64,000 nt of DNA from Sphingomonas bisphenolicum (lineage in GTDB: Bacteria; Pseudomonadota; Alphaproteobacteria; Sphingomonadales; Sphingomonadaceae). The notes below the pieces were generated by a model that worked only from the letters and a program-made list of their open reading frames with translations, ran no database searches and was not told the DNA's origin. Positions 17,806-27,052 of the stretch are shown here, one piece after another (the stretch's first letter is position 1; each line of letters starts with the position of its first letter). The DNA lies in NCBI RefSeq assembly GCF_024349785.1, contig NZ_AP018817.1, positions 1,705,501 to 1,769,500 on the forward strand, in the 5' to 3' direction. Made by a program: the position numbers and the translations under genes.

Positions 17806-18540
17806 ATGAACAATGAAGAGATCCCGATTGCCGCGGGCGGCAATGTCAAATGGCGCTTTCCTTCGGTCCATCCGGAGGGGATGAAATTCGGCCTGATCGC
17901 GGTTGCGATCACCGGCGTCCTGTTCCTGCTGGGATGGGAAATCGTGGGTTGGCTGATGGTGCTGGTGACGATCTGGGTCTTCGCCTTCTTCCGCGATCCG
18001 GTGCGCGCGGTGCCACAGGATGAAGGCGCGATTATCGCCCCCGCCGACGGCCTGGTGACTCTCATCCAGCGCGTGCCGCCGCCGCGCGAGATGGCCGGCG
18101 TGAACGGTTTGGGCGACCAGCCGATGATCCGCGTATCGATCTTCATGAGCGTGTTCGATGTGCATATCAATCGCACGCCGATCGGCGGAACGATCAAGTC
18201 GGTCGTCTATATTTCAGGCAAGTTCCTGAACGCGGACCTGGACAAGGCGAGCGAGGATAATGAGCGCCAGCATATACTGGTCGAGCGCCATGACGGTGTG
18301 AGCATCGGCTTCACCCAGATTGCGGGCCTGGTGGCGCGCCGGATCGTGCCGTTCGTCAAGCCCGGCGACATGGTCGCGGCCGGGCAGCGCATCGGCCTGA
18401 TCCGCTTCGGCAGCCGGGTTGACGTGTATCTGCCCGCCGGGACCGCGCCACGCGTGACCCTGGGCCAGCGCACGGTCGCGGGCGAGACGATCCTGGGCCA
18501 GATGGGCGACGCGCGGGTTATTGCGGGTATCCAGCAGTGA
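17806..18540 (+). CDS. psd: Phosphatidylserine decarboxylase
   Basis: This 244-aa enzyme makes phosphatidylethanolamine. It is the short, single-anchor type: a hydrophobic pair at about residues 28-62 followed by the catalytic domain. The self-cleavage site that forms the pyruvoyl group is G202-S203 in [13 protein letters not shown], and the conserved [11 protein letters not shown] is present. I start at the ATG at 17806 (MNNEE); the open frame continues upstream but is not family-like. The stop overlaps the GTG start of pssA, giving a coupled psd-pssA phospholipid operon. Confidence 0.93.
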   Translation: MNNEEIPIAAGGNVKWRFPSVHPEGMKFGLIAVAITGVLFLLGWEIVGWLMVLVTIWVFAFFRDPVRAVPQDEGAIIAPADGLVTLIQRVPPPREMAGVNGLGDQPMIRVSIFMSVFDVHINRTPIGGTIKSVVYISGKFLNADLDKASEDNERQHILVERHDGVSIGFTQIAGLVARRIVPFVKPGDMVAAGQRIGLIRFGSRVDVYLPAGTAPRVTLGQRTVAGETILGQMGDARVIAGIQQ

Positions 18541-19322
18541 GTCGCCAGCGGCGCGCCGTGCCGCGCGGGTTGCGCCGGGGCATCACCTTGCGGATGCTCG
18601 CGCCCAATGCGGTCACGGCGATGGCTTTGTGTTTCGGCCTGACCGGGGTGCGATACGGCATTTCGGGGGAATGGGAGCGGGCGGTGCTGTCCATCCTGTT
18701 CGCGGGCGTGCTGGACGGGCTGGACGGGCGGATCGCCCGGCTGTTGCGGGGGGAGAGCCGGTTCGGCGCGGAACTGGATTCGCTGTCCGATTCGATTGCG
18801 TTCGGGGTCGCTCCGGCGCTGATCCTCTATCTCTGGTCGCTTTACGCCATGCCGAAATTCGGCTGGATCTTCGCCCTGGCCCATGCGCTGTCCTGCGCGC
18901 TGCGGCTGGCGCGGTTCAACGCGGCGATCGATGCGGACGAGCAGCCGCACAAGTCGGCGGGCTTCCTGACCGGCGTGCCTGCGCCTGCGGGGGCGGGGCT
19001 GGCCTTCGTGCCGCTCTATCTGTGGCTGGTGACGGGCGAGGATATTTTCCGCGCCTGGTATGTGGTGGCGCCCTGGGCAGCCTTTGTCGCGTTCCTGATG
19101 ATCTCCAACATCGCGACCTATAGTTGGTCGGCGCTGCGGCTGCGCAAGCGCATCCGACTGGAAGTCATCGCCTTCGCCGGACTGCTGGCGGCGCTGCTGG
19201 TGACCGATCCCTGGCTGACCTTGCTGCTGATCTGCGGCGTCTATGTCGCGCTGATCCCGTTCGGGATTATGTCCTACGCCAAGGTCAGGCGGCAGCGCGA
19301 GAGCGCTGCAGCGACGCTGTAA
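18537..19322 (+). CDS. pssA: CDP-diacylglycerol-serine O-phosphatidyltransferase
   Basis: This 261-aa multi-pass membrane enzyme joins CDP-diacylglycerol and serine to make phosphatidylserine, the substrate of the preceding psd product. The CDP-alcohol phosphatidyltransferase motif is complete: D63-G64-x2-A67-R68, G77, D81, D85. About seven hydrophobic segments follow. The GTG start overlaps the psd stop (GTGA). CDP-diacylglycerol itself would come from cdsA at 23901. Confidence 0.93.
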   Translation: MSRQRRAVPRGLRRGITLRMLAPNAVTAMALCFGLTGVRYGISGEWERAVLSILFAGVLDGLDGRIARLLRGESRFGAELDSLSDSIAFGVAPALILYLWSLYAMPKFGWIFALAHALSCALRLARFNAAIDADEQPHKSAGFLTGVPAPAGAGLAFVPLYLWLVTGEDIFRAWYVVAPWAAFVAFLMISNIATYSWSALRLRKRIRLEVIAFAGLLAALLVTDPWLTLLLICGVYVALIPFGIMSYAKVRRQRESAAATL

Positions 19323-19349
19323 GAGCGGGGCTGGCTACGTTCCTGCGTT

Positions 19350-19577
19350 TCAGGCGGCGAGGGCCGAACTCGTCAAGATCGTCGTGGTCCGACGGATGGG
19401 CTGTGCGGCACGGGGCCGGCGCACACGCAGATGATAGACCGGCGGATTATGAGGGATGGGCTCGAACTGGAGCGCAGCCACCATCTTGTCATGATAATGG
19501 GCGAACATCCAGACGATGGTGCCCATGGCCAGAAGGAAGGCGGCGGAGAACAGGGTCGCTGCAACTAGAGTGAACAT
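19350..19577 (-). CDS. Small inner-membrane protein under a LexA-type promoter, function unknown
   Basis: I do not recognise this 75-aa protein by family. It has one N-terminal transmembrane helix (about residues 2-26, TLVAATLFSAAFLLAMGTIV), then a short polar stretch and a basic, proline-containing tail (HNPPVYHLRVRRPR). GGAAAG lies about ten bases before the ATG. Its promoter region (19662-19696) holds a -35/-10 pair overlapped by a GAAC-N7-GAAC operator, the alphaproteobacterial LexA box. Size and topology resemble damage-induced division inhibitors such as Caulobacter SidA and DidA, but no sequence homology is claimed. It faces away from rpsB and converges on pssA. Confidence 0.7.
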   Translation of the reverse strand: MFTLVAATLFSAAFLLAMGTIVWMFAHYHDKMVAALQFEPIPHNPPVYHLRVRRPRAAQPIRRTTTILTSSALAA

Positions 19578-19661
19578 CGTCGATCACTTTCCATCTTGCC
19601 ATTTGCACGGCAGGCCTCATTATGACGGTGTAAACAGGCGTTAACCGTATTTGTTCCGTCT

Positions 19662-19696
19662 GTTCCCTTTATGTTCCATTTTTGGAACGTCGTCAA
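19662..19696 (-). promoter_or_regulatory. Sigma70-type promoter with overlapping LexA (SOS) operator
   Basis: Read on the minus strand, TTGACG (19696-19691) and CATAAA (19673-19668) are separated by exactly 17 bases. The direct repeat GAAC-N7-GAAC (19676-19662) overlaps the -10 element. A perfect inverted repeat, GTTCCA-N4-TGGAAC (19673-19688), fills most of the spacer. GAAC-N7-GAAC is the known LexA target in alphaproteobacteria. The start codon at 19577 is about 85 bases downstream. The divergent rpsB start is about 140 bases the other way. Confidence 0.6.
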
Positions 19697-19834
19697 CCCT
19701 TGCAATTGCTTTTTTCCGCGTCTAAAGGCGCGACCATTCCACATGGGAATCGACATATCCGGTGCCGGAGACGCCTTTGAGGCTGTTTTTCGCGTTCCTG
19801 ATTCCCAGAGGTCAAACCGGAAGGAGACACTATT

Positions 19835-20593
19835 ATGGCGGCACCTGTCGTCACCATGCACCAATTGATCGAGGCTGGCGCCCATTTCGGCCACCAGACC
19901 CACCGTTGGAACCCGCGCATGAAGCCGTACATCTTCGGCGAGCGCAACGGCATCCACATCCTTGACCTGTCGCAGACCGTGCCCCTGTTCGGCCGCGCGC
20001 TTGACTTCGTGTCGGGCACCGTCGCCGCCGGCGGCAAGGTGCTGTTCGTCGGCACCAAGCGCCAGGCGCAGGACCCCATCGCGGACGCCGCCCGCAAGTC
20101 GGGCCAGCATTTCGTCAACCATCGCTGGCTGGGCGGCATGCTCACCAACTGGAAGACCATTTCGGGTTCGATCAAGCGCCTGAAGACCCTCGAAGAGAAG
20201 CTGTCGGGCGACACCCACGGCTTCACCAAGAAGGAAGTGCTCCAGATGACCCGCGAGCGCGAGAAGCTGGAATTGTCGCTCGGCGGTATTCGCGACATGA
20301 ACGGCATCCCCGATGTCATGTTCGTGATCGACGCGAACAAGGAAGAGCTGGCGATCAAGGAAGCCAACACGCTGGGTATTCCGGTCGTTGCGATCCTCGA
20401 TTCGAACGTGTCGCCCGACGGCATCGCCTTCCCGGTTCCGGCCAACGATGACGCCAGCCGCGCCATCCGCCTCTACTGCGATGCGATCGCCGCCGCCGCC
20501 ACCAAGGGCAATCGTGGTGCGCAGCAGGCGTCGGGCGTCGATCTGGGCGCGCTGGACGAGCCGGCCGCCGAAGAGATCGTTGCCGAAGCCTAA
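19835..20593 (+). CDS. rpsB: 30S ribosomal protein S2
   Basis: This 252-aa small-subunit ribosomal protein has typical S2 stretches: [20 protein letters not shown] at the start, [16 protein letters not shown], and [15 protein letters not shown]. The C-terminal tail is short and acidic. GGAAGGAGACACTATT precedes the ATG. It opens the conserved rpsB-tsf-pyrH-frr cluster. Confidence 0.97.
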   Translation: MAAPVVTMHQLIEAGAHFGHQTHRWNPRMKPYIFGERNGIHILDLSQTVPLFGRALDFVSGTVAAGGKVLFVGTKRQAQDPIADAARKSGQHFVNHRWLGGMLTNWKTISGSIKRLKTLEEKLSGDTHGFTKKEVLQMTREREKLELSLGGIRDMNGIPDVMFVIDANKEELAIKEANTLGIPVVAILDSNVSPDGIAFPVPANDDASRAIRLYCDAIAAAATKGNRGAQQASGVDLGALDEPAAEEIVAEA

Positions 20594-20689
20594 GAGCGTC
20601 GCACGACTGCAAGAATGACAGGCTAGGGCGCGCTCTTCGGAGACGCGCCCTCCTGCATATTTTGAAACATCCCTATTAGGAGCCGAAAC

Positions 20690-21616
20690 ATGGCCGAGAT
20701 TACCGCTGCCGCCGTCAAGGAACTGCGCGACCGTTCGGGTGCGGGCATGATGGATTGCAAGAAGGCGCTCACCGAAGCCGGTGGCGACATCGAAGCGGCA
20801 ACCGACTGGCTGCGCGCCAAGGGCCTGGCCGCCGCGCAGAAGAAGTCGAGCCGCACCGCCGCTGAAGGCCTGGTCGGCGTCGCCGTCGCCGGCACCAAGG
20901 GCGTCGCCGTCGAAGTGAACAGCGAAACCGACTTCGTGGCCAAGAACGATCAGTTCCAGGACTTCGTCCGCACTGTTTCGGCGATCGCGCTGGACAATGG
21001 CGCGGCCGATGCCGAGGCGCTGACCGCAGCGGCCTATCCTTCGGGCGGCACCGTTGCTGAAAAGCTGGTCGCCAACATCGCCACCATCGGCGAGAACCAG
21101 AATGTCCGCCGCGTCGCACAGGTCGAAGTGTCGCAGGGCGTCGTCGTGCCTTACGTCCACAACGCCGCGGCGCCGGGCCTGGGCAAGATCGGCGTGCTGG
21201 TCGCGCTGGAAGGCGACGCGCCCGCCGACGTGCTGGAGCCGCTGGGCAAGCAGTTGGCCATGCACATCGCGGCCGCTTTCCCGCTGGCCCTGTCGGCCGC
21301 CGACATCGACCCGGCGCTGCTGGAGCGTGAACGCGCCATCGCCGCCGAAAAGGCCGCCGAATCGGGCAAGCCCGCCGAGATCGTCGCCAAGATGGTCGAC
21401 GGTGCGGTCGCCAAGTTCGCCAAGGAGCAGGCCCTGCTGTCGCAGCTGTTCGTGATGGACAACAAGACCCCGGTCGCCGACGTCGTCGCCAAGGCGGCGA
21501 AGGATGCCGGCAAGTCGATCACGCTGAAGAGCTATGTCCGCTTCCAGCTGGGCGAAGGCATCGAGAAGGAAGTCAGCGACTTCGCGGCGGAAGTCGCGGC
21601 CGCCGCCGGCGTCTGA
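20690..21616 (+). CDS. tsf: Translation elongation factor Ts
   Basis: This 308-aa guanine-nucleotide exchange factor acts on EF-Tu. The N-terminal UBA-like part contains [20 protein letters not shown], and the core contains [11 protein letters not shown]. Full length for alphaproteobacteria. It follows rpsB by 96 bases, and a terminator-like hairpin lies after it, so part of transcription may stop before pyrH. Confidence 0.97.
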   Translation: MAEITAAAVKELRDRSGAGMMDCKKALTEAGGDIEAATDWLRAKGLAAAQKKSSRTAAEGLVGVAVAGTKGVAVEVNSETDFVAKNDQFQDFVRTVSAIALDNGAADAEALTAAAYPSGGTVAEKLVANIATIGENQNVRRVAQVEVSQGVVVPYVHNAAAPGLGKIGVLVALEGDAPADVLEPLGKQLAMHIAAAFPLALSAADIDPALLERERAIAAEKAAESGKPAEIVAKMVDGAVAKFAKEQALLSQLFVMDNKTPVADVVAKAAKDAGKSITLKSYVRFQLGEGIEKEVSDFAAEVAAAAGV

Positions 21617-21644
21617 TCACAAGCCAAGCATTATCGAATGAGGG

Positions 21645-21676
21645 AAGGGGAGTGGCCACGGGGCCGCTCCCCTTTT
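21645..21676 (+). terminator. Terminator-like hairpin after tsf
   Basis: Thirteen-base arms (21645-21657 and 21662-21674, one G-T pair) enclose a four-base loop and run into TTTT. It lies about 30 bases after the tsf stop and 150 bases before pyrH. Confidence 0.65.
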
Positions 21677-21824
21677 GCTTGCGCCGCGCACGTGCGACAT
21701 CCATTCTGCACATATTCTCCATCGGGCAGGCGGCATTCCGGCAACAATCGCCCTTCACATCGCGGCTTTGCGCCCCTAATGTCCGGCCGCTTTCCCTGCC
21801 AATGATCAAGGATTCTTGCCCCGC

Positions 21825-22550
21825 ATGACCCGGCCTGCCTACAAGCGTATCCTGTTGAAATTGTCCGGCGAAGTGCTGATGGGGCAGGGGCAGTTCGGTA
21901 TCGAGCCCGAAACCGTGGCCCGTGTCGCCGGCGAAATCGCTGCGGCCAAGGATGCCGGTTTCGAGATCTGCGTCGTCGTGGGCGGCGGCAACATCTTCCG
22001 CGGCCTGGCTGGGGCTGCGGCGGGGTTCGACCGGGCGAGCGCCGACTATATGGGGATGCTGGCCACCGTCATGAACGCGCTGGCGGTGCAGAACGGGCTG
22101 GAGAAGCTGGGGTACGACACCCGCGTCCAATCGGCGATCCCGATGGCGTCGGTGTGCGAGCCCTATATAAGGCGCAAGGCCGAGCGGCATATGGAGAAGG
22201 GCCGGATCGTCATCTTCGCCGCCGGCACCGGCAGCCCCTATTTCACCACCGACACCACCGCAGCGCTGCGCGCGGCCGAGATGAACTGCGATGCGCTGTT
22301 CAAGGGGACCAGTGTCGATGGCGTCTACAACGCCGATCCCAAGAAGGTCGCCGATGCGGTCCGTTACGACAGCATCAGTTTCGACCAGGTGCTGAACGAT
22401 AATCTCAAGGTGATGGACGCCAGCGCCATCGCCCTGTGCCGCGAAAACAACATTCCCATCGTCGTGTTCAACATCCGCGAAACCGGTAATCTGGCCACCG
22501 TGCTGGCCGGGCAGGGTGTCGCGACGATCGTCCAGAATCAGGAGAGCTAA
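21825..22550 (+). CDS. pyrH: Uridylate kinase
   Basis: This 241-aa amino-acid-kinase-fold enzyme phosphorylates UMP to UDP. It shows [14 protein letters not shown] at the start, the glycine-rich [27 protein letters not shown], and the [15 protein letters not shown] region typical of PyrH. I use the ATG at 21825; a TTG nine bases earlier has a ribosome-binding site too close to it. It lies two bases before frr. Confidence 0.96.
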   Translation: MTRPAYKRILLKLSGEVLMGQGQFGIEPETVARVAGEIAAAKDAGFEICVVVGGGNIFRGLAGAAAGFDRASADYMGMLATVMNALAVQNGLEKLGYDTRVQSAIPMASVCEPYIRRKAERHMEKGRIVIFAAGTGSPYFTTDTTAALRAAEMNCDALFKGTSVDGVYNADPKKVADAVRYDSISFDQVLNDNLKVMDASAIALCRENNIPIVVFNIRETGNLATVLAGQGVATIVQNQES

Positions 22551-22552
22551 TC

Positions 22553-23110
22553 ATGGCCCAATATGACAAGTCCGACCTTGAACGCCGCATGGCCGGCGCG
22601 ATCGAAGCGCTGCGCGGCGACCTGACCGGCCTGCGCACCGGGCGCGCCAATGTCCAGTTGCTCGATCCGGTGATGGTCACCGTCTATGGCGCGAACATGC
22701 CGCTGAACCAGGTCGCGACCGTGTCCGCGCCGGAACCGCGCATGCTGTCGGTCCAGGTATGGGACAAGATGAATGTCGGCCCTTGCGACAAGGCGATTCG
22801 GTCGGCGGGCCTGGGCCTCAACCCCATCGTTGACGGGCAGACGCTGCGCCTGCCGATCCCCGACCTGACCGAGGAACGGCGCAAGGAACTGGCCAAGCTC
22901 GCCAGCAAATATGCCGAAGGCGCGCGCATCGCGGTGCGTAATGTCCGCCGCGACGGCATGGATAGCCTGAAGGCCGACGAGAAGAAGGGCGAAATCAGCG
23001 AGGACGAGCGCAAGCGCAAGGAGACCGAGGTCCAGAAACTGACAGACGGCGTCATCGCGGATATCGACGCGCTGGCGACATCGAAGGAAAAGGAAATCCT
23101 CGGCCAGTAA
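22553..23110 (+). CDS. frr: Ribosome recycling factor
   Basis: This 185-aa factor releases ribosomes from mRNA after termination together with EF-G. Family features are [16 protein letters not shown], the hinge-flanking [20 protein letters not shown] and the long helix with [15 protein letters not shown] composition. Full length. The start follows pyrH by two bases, so the pair is co-translated. Confidence 0.97.
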   Translation: MAQYDKSDLERRMAGAIEALRGDLTGLRTGRANVQLLDPVMVTVYGANMPLNQVATVSAPEPRMLSVQVWDKMNVGPCDKAIRSAGLGLNPIVDGQTLRLPIPDLTEERRKELAKLASKYAEGARIAVRNVRRDGMDSLKADEKKGEISEDERKRKETEVQKLTDGVIADIDALATSKEKEILGQ

Positions 23111-23153
23111 GCCGGGGCTTTCCTTTCGCGGCCAAAGCACGCATGTCTTCCTG

Positions 23154-23894
23154 ATGGCCACACAAGCCAAGCCCGATCTGACCAGCGTCGCGCCTGCCCA
23201 TGGCGCGCGTCATGTCGCGATTATCATGGACGGCAATGGCCGCTGGGCCAAGAAACGGCTGCTGCCGCGTGTCGCGGGGCATCGGGCGGGCGTGGAGGCG
23301 GTGCGCCGGGTGGCGCGGGCGGCGCAGGAACTGGGGCTGGAATGCCTGACGCTCTACGCCTTTTCGTCCGAAAACTGGAAGCGGCCGGCGAGCGAAGTCG
23401 CGGACCTGATGGGGCTGCTGCGACATTTCATCCAGTCCGACATCGATGAAATGCACGCCAATGGCGTGCGATTGCGGGTGATCGGCAATTATCGCGCGCT
23501 GGAGCCGTCGCTGGTCGACCTGATCGAGGGGGCGATGGTGCGCACGGCGGGCAATGGCGGGCCGATCATCGCGATCGCGCTCAATTATGGCGCGCAGGAC
23601 GAGATGGTGCAGGCGGTGCAGGCGCTGGCGGCGCGGGCAGCCCGTGGCGACATCGCACCGCACGACATCGGTGCGGCGGATATCGATCGCGCGCTCTACA
23701 CCGCCGACCTGCCGCCGCTGGACCTGTTAGTGCGCACGTCGGGCGAACAGCGGTTGAGCAATTTCATGCTGTGGCAGGCGGCCTATGCCGAGCTGTATTT
23801 CACCGACATGCTGTGGCCCGATTTCGACGGCCGGGCATTGGCCGCGGCGCTGGACGCTTTCCGATTGAGGGACCGCCGGTTCGGCGGATTGTGA
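23154..23894 (+). CDS. uppS: Isoprenyl transferase (undecaprenyl diphosphate synthase)
   Basis: This 246-aa cis-prenyltransferase makes the lipid carrier for peptidoglycan and surface glycans. The catalytic aspartate is D26 in AIIMDGNGRW; other conserved parts are LTLYAFSSENWKRP, LNYGAQDEM and LLVRTSGEQRLSNFMLWQ. The gene follows frr by 43 bases and is followed by cdsA after six bases. This order is the classical alpha/gammaproteobacterial cluster. Confidence 0.96.
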   Translation: MATQAKPDLTSVAPAHGARHVAIIMDGNGRWAKKRLLPRVAGHRAGVEAVRRVARAAQELGLECLTLYAFSSENWKRPASEVADLMGLLRHFIQSDIDEMHANGVRLRVIGNYRALEPSLVDLIEGAMVRTAGNGGPIIAIALNYGAQDEMVQAVQALAARAARGDIAPHDIGAADIDRALYTADLPPLDLLVRTSGEQRLSNFMLWQAAYAELYFTDMLWPDFDGRALAAALDAFRLRDRRFGGL

Positions 23895-23900
23895 TCTGAC

Positions 23901-24680
23901 ATGAGTAGCGAATTGCGGACCCGCAGTATCGTGGGCGTCGCGCTGATCGCGGTGGCGCTGGGCGCGCTGCTGGCGGGCGGCCTCATCTTCTGGACGCTGC
24001 TGGTGGTGGCGGGCGTGCTGATGCAGGGCGAATGGGGCAACCTGACCGGGGCGACCCAGGAGCAGCGAAAGGCCGCGATGTTCGCCGTATCGATCCCGCT
24101 GGCGCTGTTATGCCCGCTCGCGGCGGGAATCGACTGGCCGGTGCTGATCGCCGGGGCGGCCGCCTTCTTCTTCGTGCTGTTCACCAGTCGCAGCCTGAAG
24201 CTGGCGCTGGGCATCGTCTATATCTGTCTGCCGATCGTGGCTTTGCTGTTCCTGCGCGGGCAGGTGCCCTATGCGTTCGGGCTGCTGCTGGCTTTCTGGA
24301 CGTTGGGGCTGGTGTGGGCGACCGATATCGGCGCCTATTTCGCCGGCCGGTCGATCGGCGGGCCGAAGCTGGCGCCGCGGGTCAGCCCGTCCAAGACCTG
24401 GGCGGGGCTGGCAGGGGGCGTGCTGGCCGCGCTGGTGCTGGGCTTCCTGCTGCATCGCTTTGCCGATCTGCCGATCCAGCTGGCGGCGGCGAGCGGCGTG
24501 CTGGCGGTGGCGGCGCAGTTGGGCGACTTGCTGGAAAGCCATATGAAGCGCCGGGCGGGGGTGAAGGATAGCGGCACGCTGCTGCCCGGCCATGGCGGGG
24601 TGATGGACCGGCTGGACGGGGTGGCGACCGCTGCGCCGCTGGCGGCCTTGCTCTATATCCTGCTGGGGCAGGGCGGATGA
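23901..24680 (+). CDS. cdsA: Phosphatidate cytidylyltransferase
   Basis: This 259-aa multi-pass membrane enzyme makes CDP-diacylglycerol from phosphatidate and CTP. The CdsA signature lies in the last third: SPSKTWAGLAGG, then GDLLESHMKRRAGVKDSGTL and the end LPGHGGVMDRLDG. Its product feeds pssA at 18537. The stop overlaps the dxr start (ATGA). Confidence 0.95.
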   Translation: MSSELRTRSIVGVALIAVALGALLAGGLIFWTLLVVAGVLMQGEWGNLTGATQEQRKAAMFAVSIPLALLCPLAAGIDWPVLIAGAAAFFFVLFTSRSLKLALGIVYICLPIVALLFLRGQVPYAFGLLLAFWTLGLVWATDIGAYFAGRSIGGPKLAPRVSPSKTWAGLAGGVLAALVLGFLLHRFADLPIQLAAASGVLAVAAQLGDLLESHMKRRAGVKDSGTLLPGHGGVMDRLDGVATAAPLAALLYILLGQGG

Positions 24681-25834
24681 AGCGGGTTTCGATCTTTGGC
24701 GCGACCGGGTCGGTCGGTCTGTCGACGCTGGACCTGATCCGGCGGGAGCCGGATGCCTATGCGGTCGTGGCGCTGACCGCGAACAGCGATGTGGACAGTT
24801 TGGCGGCCTTGGCGCGCGAGACGGGCGCGCAGATGGCGGTGATCGGGCAAGAGCGGCTTTACGGCGCTTTGAAGGATGCGCTGGCCGGGTCCGGCATAGA
24901 AGCGGCGGCGGGCGAGGCAGCGCTGGTCGAGGCGGCGCAGGCGGACGCGGACTGGACCATGGCGGCGATCGTGGGCTGCGCCGGGCTGCGGCCTACCATG
25001 GCGGCGCTGAAGGCCGGGCGGACGGTGGCGCTGGCGAACAAGGAATCGCTGGTGTCCGCGGGCGGGCTGATGATGGAGGCCGCGGCGGCGTCCGGGGCCA
25101 CCTTGCTGCCGGTCGACAGCGAGCATAATGCTATTTTCCAGTGCCTTGCCGGCAGCAGTTTGGACGATGTGGCAAGGATCACCCTGACCGCGAGCGGCGG
25201 GCCGTTCCGTACCCGCAGCCGGGCGGAGATGGCCGATATCACCCCGGCGCAGGCGGTGGCGCATCCCAACTGGTCGATGGGCGCCAAGATCAGCGTCGAC
25301 AGCGCGACGATGATGAACAAAGGGCTGGAACTGATCGAGGCGGCGCATCTTTTTCCCGTCGGCCTCGACCGGATCGAGATTCTCGTCCACCCGCAATCGG
25401 TGATTCACTCGATGGTCGAATATCGCGACCGGTCGACGCTGGCGCAGCTTGGATCGCCCGACATGCGCATTCCGATCGCCCACGCGCTGGCGTGGCCGCA
25501 GCGGATCGCGACGCCGTGTCAGCCGCTGGACCTGGCGCGCATTGGCAGGCTCGATTTCGAAGCGCCTGATATGGAACGCTTTCCGGCATTGCGCTTGGCG
25601 CGGGCGGCGGCAGAGGTGGGCGGGGCGACGCCGGCCATATTGAACGCCGCCAATGAGGTGGCGGTCGCCGCTTTCCTGGCGGGGCGGATCGGCTTCCTTG
25701 ATATCGCCATGATTGTAGAGGATGTGTTGAACCGTTATAGCGCGGCCAGCCCCTCTGCGATCGACGATGTGCTGGCGGCGGACGGACAGGCGCGTGAAGA
25801 AGCGGGCCTAGTGATGGAAAGATTGACGGCTTGA
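24677..25834 (+). CDS. dxr: 1-deoxy-D-xylulose 5-phosphate reductoisomerase
   Basis: This 385-aa enzyme is the committed step of the MEP isoprenoid pathway. The N-terminal NADPH-binding motif reads SIFGATGSVGLSTLDLI; ALANKESLVSAGG, the metal-ligand PVDSEHNAIFQ and LTASGGPFRT follow, with the flexible-loop and NWSMGAKISVDSATMMNKGLE regions later. The start overlaps cdsA and the stop overlaps rseP, so three membrane/lipid genes are coupled. Confidence 0.97.
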   Translation: MKRVSIFGATGSVGLSTLDLIRREPDAYAVVALTANSDVDSLAALARETGAQMAVIGQERLYGALKDALAGSGIEAAAGEAALVEAAQADADWTMAAIVGCAGLRPTMAALKAGRTVALANKESLVSAGGLMMEAAAASGATLLPVDSEHNAIFQCLAGSSLDDVARITLTASGGPFRTRSRAEMADITPAQAVAHPNWSMGAKISVDSATMMNKGLELIEAAHLFPVGLDRIEILVHPQSVIHSMVEYRDRSTLAQLGSPDMRIPIAHALAWPQRIATPCQPLDLARIGRLDFEAPDMERFPALRLARAAAEVGGATPAILNAANEVAVAAFLAGRIGFLDIAMIVEDVLNRYSAASPSAIDDVLAADGQAREEAGLVMERLTA

Positions 25835-26964
25835 TCCACAATCCCGGTTTCCTGTTGACCGTGCTGGCCTTCGTGGCGGTCATCGGACCGCTCGTCTTCG
25901 TTCACGAGCTGGGCCATTATCTGGTCGGGCGCTGGTGCGGGGTGAGGGCGGAGGCGTTCTCGATCGGCTTCGGGCCGGAGCTGTTCGCCTGGGTCGACAA
26001 GCGCGGCACCCGCTGGCGCGTCGCGGCGTTGCCATTGGGCGGCTATGTCCGCTTCAAGGGCGACATGAACGCGGCGAGCATGACCGATCCGGCCTGGCTG
26101 GAAATGTCGGCCAAGGACCGGGCGGAAAGCTTCCCCGCCAAGCCGCTGTGGCAGCGGGCGGCGATCGTCGCGGCCGGGCCGGCGATCAATTTCCTGTTCG
26201 CAATCCTCATTCTGGCGACCTTCGCCTTCGTCCATGGGGAAAGCCGCACGCCGGCGGTGGCGGGCGTCGTCCAGCCGGGCAGCGCGGCGGCGGCGGCGGG
26301 CCTGAAGGCCGGCGACCGGATCGTGTCGCTGGGCGGGCGCGAGATGGCGACCTTCGACGATATCCGCCTCTATGCGCAGATTCGCCCCGGCGAGCCGGTG
26401 GCGATGGTGATCGAGCGCGACGGCAAGACCTTCGCGCGCGACGGCAAGATCGGCAGCGTCACAGAGGATGACGGTTTCGGCAACAAGTTTCAGATCGGCC
26501 GTTTGGGTCTGGCGCCCGGCGATCCGGTGATCGAGCCGGTAAGTCTGCTGCGCGCGCCCGTCGTCGCGGTCGAGCGCACCGGACAGATCGTGCGCACGAT
26601 GGTCGAGACGATGGGCCAGATCTTCACTGGCGGCCGTTCGGTTAAGGAACTGGGCGGGCCATTGAAGATCGCGCAGGTTTCCGGGCAAGCGGCGACGCTG
26701 GGCATCGAAAGCTTCATCTTCTTCGCCGCGCTCATCTCGATTAACTTGGGGTTCATCAACCTCTTGCCAATTCCCATGCTGGATGGCGGGCATCTGCTCT
26801 TTTACGGGATCGAGGCGGTGCAGCGGCGCCCGGTTAGCGCGCAGGCGCAGGAATGGGCCTATCGGTCCGGTCTGGCGGTGCTGATGGCGATGATGCTGCT
26901 GGTGACTTTCAACGATTTGTCGTCTTTCGGGCTTTGGAAGAGCCTGTCCGGCTTGATCGGTTGA
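25831..26964 (+). CDS. rseP: RIP metalloprotease RseP (site-2 protease)
   Basis: This 377-aa inner-membrane zinc protease cleaves anti-sigma factors and signal peptides within the membrane. The zinc motif HELGH is at residues 25-29, the third ligand lies in NLLPIPMLDGGHL near the C-terminus, and a PDZ domain (GVVQPGSAAAAAGLKAGDRI) lies between. One PDZ domain is evident. The start is TTG at 25831, overlapping the dxr stop (TTGA). Position just before bamA fits its role in envelope stress control. Confidence 0.94.
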   Translation: MIHNPGFLLTVLAFVAVIGPLVFVHELGHYLVGRWCGVRAEAFSIGFGPELFAWVDKRGTRWRVAALPLGGYVRFKGDMNAASMTDPAWLEMSAKDRAESFPAKPLWQRAAIVAAGPAINFLFAILILATFAFVHGESRTPAVAGVVQPGSAAAAAGLKAGDRIVSLGGREMATFDDIRLYAQIRPGEPVAMVIERDGKTFARDGKIGSVTEDDGFGNKFQIGRLGLAPGDPVIEPVSLLRAPVVAVERTGQIVRTMVETMGQIFTGGRSVKELGGPLKIAQVSGQAATLGIESFIFFAALISINLGFINLLPIPMLDGGHLLFYGIEAVQRRPVSAQAQEWAYRSGLAVLMAMMLLVTFNDLSSFGLWKSLSGLIG

Positions 26965-27052
26965 CGCGCATCGGGCAGGGAAGCCCGGTTTGGCGTCGTC
27001 TGTGTCGGCGGAAACATTGTATCGGAATTTTGAGGTGAAGCGGGTGACAGCG

